Shown here piece by piece: positions 23,536-33,239 of a DNA stretch of 64,000 nt (positions are counted from its first letter, which is position 1; the number at the start of each line of letters is the position of its first letter). The translations under genes and the position numbers were made by a program. The notes beneath the pieces are model-generated. The model had not been told where the DNA came from. It was given only the letters and a program-made list of their open reading frames with translations, and ran no database searches. Source of the DNA: Hydrangea macrophylla. Lineage: Eukaryota > Streptophyta > Magnoliopsida > Cornales > Hydrangeaceae. The DNA lies in the NCBI GenBank assembly GCA_033977485.1, contig CM066989.1:99405887-99469886 (forward strand), given 5' to 3'.

Positions 23536-23666
23536 GTGACAAGCTTGTGAGGGCTACTGAACTTGTGAAGCTTCTGTGCCTTGAAAAATCAGTTAAAGCT
23601 GCAATAAAGCTTGTAACTGCTCTTAAGCTTCCCAATTTGGTAGAGCGTTTCAATACCATATTTGAG
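23536..23666 (+). pseudogene. Captured exon of a CTF4/WDHD1-like protein
   Basis: A 131-nt block sits between a TTTCAG acceptor and a GTAATT donor. It encodes DKLVRATELVKLLCLEKSVK followed by AAIKLVTALKLPNL, which matches my recollection of the C-terminal helical region of the plant WD-repeat/HMG-box protein related to yeast Ctf4, a replisome and chromatin-cohesion factor. It is a third host gene represented in the same CACTA element. The assignment rests on motif memory only. Confidence 0.65.
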
Positions 23667-24552
23667 GTAATTTCTTAATTTTGAAACAAGAACCTATTGT
23701 TCTTTCTTAGAGTATTATGTTGCGTTTGGAACCGAAGCTCTTATTTCAAAGTTGACCGATGAAAAAAGCCCATGCGATTCAACAGAGTAACAAACTTCGT
23801 CAGGAATTGGTGAAGGATTTCTACTTCTTCTTTTTTAGTAATCTTAATTTTTGCTATCTAAATATTGCATTCAAGACTGTTTAAGCTGCTTTACGATAGT
23901 TATCATGTCTTTTCAATGTGGTCCCCCCTCTATCCTCGCTTAATATTTTGTTATTGATCTGTTTCTTTATATAAGAAATCACCGGTTAAATTTGCAATAA
24001 TCTTACAATCATTAATACAAAGGTCGTGAGCTAGAAATTTACTAGTGCTATTATGAACAACGCTAACTGTCAGTAAGGACAAATAATAATAGGCAATTGC
24101 TAAGAGATTGCATGGAAGGGGAAGTGTAGAGTACGATATAGCAATACACGAAATGTTGACCACTGAATGGTTATATCTGCCCTGCTACATAATGTCACAC
24201 ATAATTTTGATCTCTTTATCCTCCCAACAGATATTTGTTGGGCACTTTATAATATGACTCCAAAGTTTATATAGCTCTGGTTCTCTATGTCAATGTGATG
24301 TAGTTTTTTTTTTTTTGCTGAAGAATCAATGTGATATGGTTATTTATACATAAAGTTTACTTGATTATGGGGATGATTTGTATACTTTTAATTTTGATGT
24401 ATTTGATGTATAACAATATAGTTGGAATTCCATGTAGATAATGAAGCCAAGACCTATGCAAGCTTCAATTGGAGCAACAACTACACACAGCAAGGTAGAG
24501 CCCGATGCTCATTTGTGGGATCCTCAAGGGGGACACAATACATTGGCAGGCA
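23667..24552. other. Non-coding CACTA interior
   Basis: Intron-like sequence. A possible further exon begins near 24438 (acceptor TAG, then ATAATGAAGCC), but I cannot assign it to a gene. Confidence 0.35.
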
Positions 24553-24608
24553 TTGTCCAAGGGGAATTTGTGATTTGGCTTTGTCCAAGGGGAATTCGTG
24601 ATTTGGCT
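24553..24608. repeat. 28-bp direct duplication
   Basis: Two adjacent copies of TTGTCCAAGGGGAATT plus GTGATTTGGCT, differing at one base. Confidence 0.85.
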
Positions 24609-24959
24609 TGAGTGTTGGTTAAAGATTTGTTGACTATGTTTGTCTTATTTTCTCTGACTTTAATTTCAGACATGGTTTATTTGTCGGTTTAGTTTAGTTT
24701 TGGATGGATTTACTCTTTCAATTTCAGACATGGTTTGTTAGTTTTGGTTTGGACTTAGAAACAGTTTGTATTTAAGGATAATTATGCCTATTTTGGATTA
24801 TATTTTTTGTATTTAATATAGATTGAGCTTGTATTTATTATGATTTGGATTTGAGCTTATTATATATGTTTATAGTAAATGTGATGTGGCTGTGATGAAA
24901 ATTAGGTGCAAATAAAATTTGGGAGCATATTTTAGTATTAATGTTTTTCATATTTAAAA

Positions 24960-25400
24960 TAATTACTAACGGATAATTTTCGTTAGTATTCTTACACATG
25001 TGTTAGAAAATAAACCGTTAGTAATAAAATTACTAACGGTTTATATCCGTTAGTAATTGTCACAAAAGTGTTAGAAATTGTCATATTACATACCGTTAGT
25101 AATGAAATTACTAACGGTAATTTACCGTTCGTATTTTTGTATATAAAAGTGTTAGAAAATAAACCGTTAGAATAAATATTACTAACGGAATATTTCCGTT
25201 AGGAATAATAAATTACTAACGGTAATTTACCGTGAGTAAACATATTACTAACGGTAATTTACCGTTAGTAAAAATAATTTTCCTAACGGAAAATTACCGT
25301 TAGAAAATCCGTTAGAATTATTAACCACGCTCTATTTCTAACGGTAAATTACCGTTAAGAATAATTTTACTAACGGTAAATTACCATTAGTAATGTGCCC
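24960..25400. repeat. CACTA subterminal palindromes, right end
   Basis: About nine inverted-repeat units of the ACTAACGGTAA/TTACCGTTAGT type lie in the last 450 bp. They are denser than at the left end, and several are perfect palindromes. They are the same motif as at 17774-17913. Confidence 0.87.
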
Positions 25401-25416
25401 TTTTGGTGTAGTGTGG

Positions 25417-26705
25417 AACCACGACCTCTACCGAGTCCGCTTCTGCCAAATTTCCAAGGGGACCTCTTTTGCAAATTTCATCAGCAGAAGGGTCACTCAA
25501 CGGATAGGTGTATGAGATTAAGGCACAAGATTCAGGACCTCATTGACAACAAGGTAATTTCGGAACCCCCCACCAAAGCTCCAAATGTCACTAGAAATCC
25601 GCTTCCGAATCATCGAGCTATGCCACCACCACAAGGCCTTTACCTCTTGGGGATAGAAGAAGCAACCTTCGATCCGTCTAGGCTAATCACTAAGGCCGGG
25701 ACACCAAGAAAGCCATATCAGCTGCCCAAGGATTTGACAATCTGTGCTTTGGGGGATCAGCCGAAGGAAAATGAAATGAGACAGTCAGACTGGTGGGTTA
25801 AAGGGAGTGATGATCGAGATGAAAGCCAGGTAGAAGATGATCTTTGGTACGAGAGCGACAAAGAAACGGAGATGGTAAAAGGTACTTTGAAAATCGATTC
25901 AGAAGTTGACAACTTGTGGGCAAGGGAAGAAGTCAGTCACTTGACCCGGTCAGGTAGACACTTCAAACCCCACGAGTTAGAGGAGGACCATCCGGGGAGA
26001 GATCTAGACAAAAGAAAAGGGAAGATGAATGAAGAAGAGGAAGAGGATAGGGTTCTGAAACAGATGAAGAAGACTCAGGCCAATATCACCATTTGGGGGT
26101 TGCTGATTGCCTCCAACCGCCATAGGCAGGTGGTCCTAGACGCTCTGAACCAATCTGACATGTCTATCGACACAACCCCGGAGGACCTCATAGGGCTGAT
26201 CGGCAAAATCCCAACTTTGGCTATTACCTTCTCGTTAAATGATTTGCCTCCGGGAGGGCCCATTCACAACAAACCGTTGTATGTCACTGTCGAATGCTTG
26301 GGGAACATCGTGTCTGCTTGCCTGGTTGATAATGGGTCAGCCCTCAACATGTGTCCTTTCCGAACGGCTAAGCGAATGGGCCTAGATGAGTCGACATTTA
26401 CACCATCGGAGCAAAGGGTAAGAGCCTATGACAACACCCAGAGAACAGTCATAGGAATAGTCCTTCTTCGTCTTATTATTGGCCCTTTCGGAAAAGAAGC
26501 TGAGTTCCAGGTCATTGACATCCCCGCTTCTTTCAACCTGCTGCTAGGTAGGCCTTGGTTGGACAGTTTGGGAGCTATACCGCCAACAATCCATCAAAAG
26601 GTTAAGTATGTCTGGGAGAATAAAGTTTGTGATATCCTCGGGGACAGCTGGTTTCGTTCGTCTGAGGCATCATCAAGTGCACCAGTTCTGGAATTACAAC
26701 TGTAA
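25417..26705 (+). pseudogene. Element 3 gag C-terminus and aspartic protease
   Basis: The frame continues gag after the CACTA element. It starts with a CxxH-like zinc-knuckle region (FCKFHQQKGHSTDRC). A long charged linker follows. The protease is centred on LVDNGSALNMCP, whose Asp at 26328 lies in the DxGS/A active-site motif, and ends with LLLGRPWLDSLGA. It would cut the polyprotein. The frame closes with TAA at 26703-26705. The next frame is in the same phase, so this may be a single nonsense change between protease and pol. The upstream ATG at 25395 is inside the CACTA element and is not a real start. Confidence 0.88.
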
Positions 26706-26720
26706 GAAAAAGAAACAAAA

Positions 26721-28110
26721 ATGGGGGGGTTCGAGTTCATCAGCATGTTGGAAGAAGAAAAGCCGAGAGAGTTTCTACCGCTCCATTTCGATCAGTATGC
26801 CAGTCCAGTGGTCGCAGGGATCATGAAGAAGATGGGTTTCTTTCCAGGATTAGGATTGGGGAAGAACCTTCAGGGCCTGCCTAAGTTTCCAAGAATCCCT
26901 ACTCAGACTCACACTTTCGGCCTGGGGTATCAGCCAACAAAGAAGGAATTGAGGGCGAAGAGGAAGGCCGTCGATGCGCCGCTAGACCCTTACCAAAAGA
27001 CGCTCAATGGATATTTTATGAAAGAAGGAGAAGATTTCCCCTTTTGTGGCTTCCCAGAGCCATGGATGGACCAGAAGGACAAATGTGTAAAGCCGGGGTT
27101 CGAGATCTTTTTCTCCCATGAATTCTCCGAGTACAAAGACTCATTTTTGCAAATGCCTGAAAAGTCTGCTACCGTCAACGATTGGATTGGTGTACTGGAT
27201 GGACCGGTCATGCAGGACCTGTTGAGCAAAGAAGGGGCGAAAGCCGAAGAAAAAGGGAAAGAAGATGAGGGCCTGGAAGTCGAGGTTGAAGAGGGGAATG
27301 ATGAGGATGCGCCGGAAAAGAGGGAAGAGAAGACGGAATCCGGGGGACCTCCAGGTTGTAACAGTATGGAGCTCAAGCAGGGAGTCAACAAGGAGTGGGT
27401 TTTTGAGTCTAGTGATAAGTATCCCCCTCACCCAGAGTCTGTAATGGCCCAAATGAGGCGTCCTACTATTGCTATGTCTGTTGTAATCACTCCAAACAAA
27501 ATCAATGAAAGTATGACCGATTCCGCCTACTCGAATGCGCTTAATGAATGTGATGAATGTGAAATACCTGATGAATTACAAAAATTAATCGAAAAAGAAA
27601 AAGAATCTGCATGCAAAATCATTGAGGACACTCTAACAATTAATTTGGGAAATGAAAATAATCCTCAAAATGTCTTTGTCGGCTCCACACTTAGCAATAA
27701 AGAAAACAACGAACTAATCAATCTATTAAATGAATTCAAAGATGTTTTTGCATGGTCTTATAATGATATGCCAGGTATTGATCCAAAGATAGTCCAGCAC
27801 CACATCCCCCTCTTTCCCAATTCAAAACCCATAAAACAAAAATTGAGGCGAATGAGGCCAGAATGGGCACTTAAGGTAAAAGAGGAGGTTGAAAAGCAAT
27901 TAAAGGCTGGATTCTTGATGGTCACCGAGTATCCTGAGTGGATTGCCAACATTGTACCTGTCCCGAAGAAGGATGGACGTGTTAGGGTTTGCGTTGACTT
28001 TCGAGATTTAAACAGGGCAAGCCCTAAAGACGATTTCCCGTTACCCTACATCGACGTGTTGGTCGATAACACTGCGGGGCATGAGCTTTCTCTGGGTATA
28101 ATCAAATCCT
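26721..28110 (+). pseudogene. Element 3 G-patch segment and N-terminal reverse transcriptase
   Basis: Directly after the protease, GIMKKMGFFPGLGLGKNLQG (26818-26877) fits the glycine-rich G-patch pattern, an RNA-binding module. An acidic linker (27240-27420) follows. The reverse transcriptase starts about 27690 with IPLFPNSKPIKQKLRRM, then VPVPKKDGRVRVCVDFRDLN and the DDFPLPYID segment. At about 28085-28100 the frame breaks: the part that normally carries the first catalytic Asp (the FMDGYSGYNQ motif) is shortened to the final residues and shifted. The enzyme is therefore inactive. Confidence 0.85.
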
Positions 28111-29191
28111 CATGGCAACCAAAGATAGAGAGAAAACAACGTTCATCACTCCGTGGGGGACATATTGTTATAGGGTCATGCCATTCGGACTTAAGAATGC
28201 AGGTGCGACCTATCAAAGGGTTGCCACCACCTTACTACACGATATGATCCACAAAGAAGTGGAGGTGTATGTGGATGATATGATTGTGAAATCCAAAGAG
28301 AGGGGAGGGCACCTAGAGGCTTTGAGAAAGTTCTTAGAGAGATTGAGGGAGTTCAAAATGAGACTAAACCCACAGAAATGTACCTTCGGAGTTACCACAG
28401 GAAAGTTGTTAGGGTTCCTTATTACCCAGAGGGGGATCGAAGTAGACCCGACCAAAATAAAAGCCATAACCGAAATGAACCCACCGAAAAATGAAAAAGA
28501 GCTGAGAGGTTTCCTGGGGAGAATAGAGTTCATCAGCCGCTTCATTTCTAAACTCACCTTAACCTGCGACCCACTCTTCAAACTGCTCAGAAAGGGAGAG
28601 AAATTTGAATGGGACGCCCCTTGCCAACAAGCCTTTGACAAGATCAAAACCTACCTCCAAAACCCCCATGTCCTATCACCACCCTCACCTGGGAGACCCC
28701 TGCTACTTTATCTCTCCGTATCCAAAGATTCAATGGGGTGTATGTTGGCCCAAGAAGGAGAAGAGAGGCACGTAGAGAAGTCCATTTATTACTTGAGCAA
28801 AAGAATAGTCGGATATGAGTTAAAGTACTCACCCTTGGAAAAGACCTGTTGGGCCTTGGTTTGGTGTACCCGTCGCCTTCGCCATTACATGCTAGCCTTC
28901 CCTGTAATCCTGGTATCCCAAATGGACCCATTAAAGTACCTATTCGAAAAACCTGTCTTGACCAGTAGGATTTCCCGTTGGACCATGATGCTAGCTGAAT
29001 TCGACATCAAGTATGTCACTGCCAAGTCTGTGAAAGGAAGGGTTGTCGCCGAGTTTTTAGCCGACCTCGCCATAGAATCCAAGGACGAGGAAGAATTCAA
29101 GTTCCCAGATGAGGGAATAATGGAGGTAAAGGAGGATTTGTGGAAAATGTACTTCGATGGAGCAGCCAACCAATTAGGTTACGGAGTATAG
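28110..29191 (+). pseudogene. Element 3 reverse transcriptase C-terminus and first RNase H
   Basis: The second RT frame carries MPFGLKNAGATYQR and the YVDD catalytic motif at 28268-28279. Next is the thumb region, then a Ty3-type RNase H (about 28620-29060, with SPLEKTCWALVW and the chromodomain-free end). The second RNase H begins with YFDGAAN, and the frame is lost at 29190. These domains copy element RNA to DNA and remove the template. Confidence 0.9.
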
Positions 29192-29463
29192 CACCCAATG
29201 GGGCCCCTACCCCATTAGCCGTCAAGCTCAAGTATAACTCAACCAACAACACTGCGGAATACAAAGCATGCATAATTGGGATGGAAGCAGCCTTGGCTTT
29301 GAAAGTCGGACAGATTGATGTCTTCGGAGATTCCAATTTGATCATATCCCAAGTCCGAGGAGATTGGAAGGTAAAGCATGAGAAACTGAGACCTTACCAT
29401 GACTATCTGGAAAGTCTGAAAGCACGGTTCCAAAAGATTTCTTTTTTACTACCTCCCTCATGA
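29140..29463 (+). pseudogene. Element 3 second RNase H (archaeal-type)
   Basis: After the frameshift at 29190 the second RNase H continues with NNTAEYKACIIGMEAALAL and DVFGDSNLIISQVRGDWKVK. A second RNase H domain between the Ty3-type one and integrase is the mark of the Tat lineage. Another shift at about 29460, next to a T6 run, leads into integrase. Confidence 0.85.
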
Positions 29464-30856
29464 AGAAAACCAACTAGCCAACTCTTTGGCTACCTTAGCC
29501 TCGATGATCCAAATCCCCTCCAAAACTGCCGTGATCCCGCTATCCATAGAGGTGAGGAACCAACCGTCATTTGAAATGATCGCGGCTATGGAAGATGAAG
29601 AGGAAACACCGTGGTATGTGGATATGTGGAAGTTCATCAAAGAAGGAGAATACCCCGAAGGAGCCTCAGAAAAGGATAGAAAGGAAATTCGACGATTCGC
29701 CGCCCAATTCGTGATTTATGCAGATAAGCTATGGAAGAAATCCTACACTGGGTATAATCTGGAGTGCCTATATGGGAAAGAAGCTAAAAGAATGATGGAG
29801 GAAGTACATGAGGGAGTATGCGGGCCCCATATGAACAGGCACATGCTGGCAAAGAAGATCATCCGACAGGGGTACTATTGGACGACCTTGGACAAAGACT
29901 ATTGCGAATATGTTAGAAGGTGTCACAAATGTCAGATTCATGCAAATTTGATGCATACCCCGCCGTCACAGCTCTATAGCATGACCACCCCTTGGCCATT
30001 TTCCGTATGGGGGATCGATATCATTGGTGAGATAGTTTTGAAGGCTTCTAATGGGCACCGGTACATAATCATGGCGATTGATTATTTTACGAAGTGGGTA
30101 GAGGCAGCCTCGTATGCAACTTTGAAAGCCAAAGACGTGGTGAGTTTCATCGAGAAAAACATAATCTGCAGGTATGGGGTCCCGAATGAGTTCATCTCCG
30201 ATCATGGCAGTCATTTCCAGGGAGAGGTTATCCCGCTCTTGGAAAAGTATAAGATCACTCACCACCAATCATCCCCGTATAGGCCTCAGACGAATGGAGT
30301 AGTAGAAGCAGCAAATAAAAATGTTAAAGCAATCTTGGGAAAAACGACGGATACATATAAGGATTGGCATGAGAAGTTGTCGTTTGCTTTGTGGGGATAC
30401 CGAATCTCGGTGAGAACTTCAATGGGTGCTACGTCGTACTCATTGGTCTACGGGATGGAAGTCGTTCTCCTGGTCGAAGTGGAAATACCCTCCCTTAGGG
30501 TTTTGGCAGAGTGCAAAGTCACTGAATCGGAATGGATACGAGGAAGGTATGAGGAGTTGATGTTACTCGATGAGAAGAGGCTGGCCGCAGTAAACCATAC
30601 TCGGGGGTGCCAGAAGAGGATAGCTCGTGCTTTCAACAAAAAGGTCCGCCCAAGGAAGCTTGCTGAGGGCGACCTGGTCCTCAAAGAATTGAAAGTGCCT
30701 GTTTATGACCCCAGAGGAAAATTCAAACCCAACTGGGTCGGGCCATACATCATTAAGACCCTCCTTTCCGGAGGAGCAGCCTATCTCATGGACCTGGACG
30801 GGGTTGAATTTAAGCAACCAATTAACCTCGATCGCCTCAAGAAATACTTTGCTTGA
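29464..30856 (+). CDS. Element 3 integrase (open frame)
   Basis: An open frame of about 460 codons reaches TGA at 30854-30856. It has an HHCC zinc finger (HEGVCGPHMNRH, then CHKCQIH) and the D,D,E core: D in WGIDIIG (near 30015), D in FISDHGSHF (near 30198), E in NGVVEAANKN (near 30307). The C-terminal part (PKFKPNWVGPYI-like GPY/F region) follows. It inserts element DNA into the host genome. It is the least damaged domain of element 3, but it has no start of its own and depends on upstream frames that are broken. Confidence 0.87.
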
Positions 30857-31509
30857 AACTGTCTCTTTCAAAACCTCCTACCTTGATGAACTACGCTTGA
30901 CCTGATTCCCGTTAGGGGATACGTAGGCAACCTACTCGGTTCGGTCAATAAATAATTACCTGATTGGCACTCTTCTTTGCAGCCTTATAGCCGAACTACT
31001 TGTGACCTGACGCCCGCTTGGGGATAAGTAGGCGGGCTCTCCAAAGCCCTCGGTCCATACAAAAACCTATGCTAAACTAGGGGCAAACTGGCATTTGCCC
31101 AGAACCACTTCGCAGCCCTAAAATCAGGGGCAAACTTCGTTTGCTAGCCGAAGAACCCAGATACAAGACCCCTTTTTTTCATCACCCGGCTATCAAATAA
31201 GTACTATAAAGAAACAAATGAGAATTCATGATGTAGAAGAAGTAAAGCTTTAAGCAAAAGAAAATGCAAAGTAAAGAGCCAAGAAAAGACATTGAAAGGA
31301 GAATTCTTCATAAAAGATTAATCGGAGGAGTGAGCACTCTGATTAAGCATGTTAGAACTTTCCTAAAAGATTACAACACTTCTTGAAAAAAAAGGGGGGG
31401 TGGGAAATCACATTCAAAAGCGTAAAAAGGGTAGGCAGGGTCTGTCAGAAAGTTTTGTGAAATGGTAAGCTTTTCCCTGTTTTCGTCTACTTTATTATGC
31501 ATGTGTCTG
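30857..31509. other. Spacer between pol and antisense genes of element 3
   Basis: No gene. The text GGATACGTAGGCAACCT (near 30917) has a diverged second copy near 31020 and a third near 38491, before the 3' LTR. The rest is AT-rich. Confidence 0.55.
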
Positions 31510-32601
31510 TCAAGCTCGTCTCGTAACCAAGGCCTGGATCTCTAGAAGATACTGGGTAGTAGGCATAGTCGGAGCAGGAATTCTTAGGCACGGAGCAGCC
31601 ATCCTACTGTGCCAAGCCTCGATGAAAGCCTTCGCGATAGCAGGGCGCAAGGTGGAACCCCTGGTGAAATCAGCAGTCACAGATTCAGTAGTATCTTGGA
31701 AAAGTCCGAACTGACGGACAACCCGATCGGGAATGTAGAAAGTAGTAGTATGCAAACCTGGCAGCCAGATGCCAGGTCACCCAGGAAGGCGTACAACAAT
31801 AGAGCAATGGGTCCACTCCAGACAAACCCAGCAGATATCACTAGAAGAGAGGCCCTGGAGCCAACCAAGCCATGTATCGACGGATTGAAATAAGTTGTGA
31901 ATTTCCATACGATCATAAAGAAGTGATCCACGAAGATGGGAAGGGTGTATAAAGAGGTCCAAACGCTCCATGAGCCAAATCTGCAGAACAAAAGGTGCCC
32001 CGACAGGTAACGTGGCCCCGGTAGCATGAGCATGGCCCAATCCAATCAGAGTTTCACCAAGGACCAGCATAACAGCACTTTTCATCTCCCGCAAACCGCA
32101 GGCAATGGGTATAAGAGTGTCAGAAGATGACTGAAAGAGGAAGTAAGAGAGCATAGCAATTGACAGGGCACTACGTCGGATGATCTGATGCCCACCATCG
32201 TATGGGTCCCCTATGGGAGTATAAACGGAAGAAAGGCGCTCAAAATCAATCTGCCTGTCACAAATAAAGGAGCCCGCCGCATTCCGAGATATGTGGAGAA
32301 GAGTAGCTAAATCCCGGATGTACCCGGCCTGAATTGGAGGAACCGTCAATTCAGCAGAAGGATCGGTGTGAAGAATGGCGCTGAATTCCTCAAACAAGGG
32401 GCAAATCTCCTGAGAGCCAAAACGAAAGATGTTGAAAGAAGAATCCCAACATTGGATGGCGGCCCGAAGTAGGCCCTCATTCAAGTTCATCCGTCGGAAA
32501 GAGAAAAGATCATTCAGCCTGAAGCACTCAAAGTTGAGCCTATCAACGCCGGAAAGGGTGTCCATCCAGGGGAAAAGGATTTGGGAGCTGATGGGGGCCA
32601 T
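31510..32601 (-). pseudogene. Antisense PMD/DUF7745-like gene of element 3
   Basis: The ATG at 32601 opens a 363-codon frame with one in-frame TGA at codon 275. Codons on both sides are in the same phase, so a CGA-to-TGA change is likely. Residues 40-200 have the pattern of plant retroelement proteins annotated DUF7745 or PMD-like: WDSSFNIFRFGSQEICPLFEEF, a repeated SA...YFLFQ helix, and APFVLQIWLMERLDLF. The C-terminus has YIPDRVVRQFGLFQ, a motif also seen in the antisense gene of element 1. It is transcribed opposite to gag-pol. The function is unknown. The family name is from memory. Confidence 0.72.
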
Positions 32602-32699
32602 TTTGGAAGAAAGTAAAGAAGAAAAGAGAAGTGTTTTTTCGGAGCCTGGAGAAAGAAGGGGTATAAATAGGGGAATAAAGCTGCCTACCTACCCGCGAC

Positions 32700-32815
32700 A
32701 CTCGATAAAGTGCCACGGCACTCAAAGAAACGGCATTCACGGACTGCCGTGCGGCATTCACTGACTGCCGTCGCGGCACTCACTGAGTGCCGCGGAAACC
32801 TCACCGAGTGTCGTT
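32700..32815. promoter_or_regulatory. Palindrome cluster upstream of the antisense DUF7745-like gene
   Basis: It contains CGGCACTCACTGAGTGCCG exactly at 32774-32792 and several variants. It lies 100-215 bp upstream of the ATG at 32601, with a TATTTATA-type AT box between them (about 32660-32671). The same motif family fills the LTR promoter region of this element. Confidence 0.7.
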
Positions 32816-33239
32816 CTGGGTTTGTCATTTGCCAGGGTCTATTTGTAACACGTTTAGCCCACCTGCAAACAAAAAATACATAGAGGACAATAAAACGTGC
32901 GCTTCCTGTAGCACGTGCAACAAAGACCAATACATTCATTCATTCATTCACTTTCATTTCGCAATAAGAAAAGGAGAAATCAAAGCATTCAAAATTCAAA
33001 TAAGGACGGGACCAAGCCATGGTCCCACATACAGCAAAAGAGACCAAGCTATGGTCCCACGTACGGTGAATATCAATGAAAATGCAATAATGTAATAATA
33101 AAGAGTGCCTATCCTACCGGCTATCATGGAGTCGCTATCATCAAAAGAGCGAACATATATATATACAATCCATCAAATAAAATATGTATCCCCCAAGAAA
33201 ACACTCAAAAAGAAATAAAAAATAAAAAGAAAAGCAGGA

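Larger units (their letters stand above)
17727..25413 (+). mobile_element. Pack-CACTA transposon carrying host gene fragments
   Basis: The ends are CACTACACCA at 17727 and TGGTGTAGTG at 25404-25413, and the 3-bp target duplication TGG (17724-17726, 25414-25416) is right for the CACTA/En-Spm superfamily. Both subterminal regions are packed with TAACGGTAA-type palindromes. No transposase (TNPD) or TNPA-like frame is visible in 7.7 kb, so it is non-autonomous. The cargo is several pieces of unrelated plant genes with introns, all within the transposon. The orientation given is arbitrary. Confidence 0.92.

Noticed and set aside
26990..27452. Minus-strand frames opposite the pol linker of element 3
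   Set aside because: Shadows of the acidic Glu/Lys-rich linker, producing Ser/Phe-rich text.
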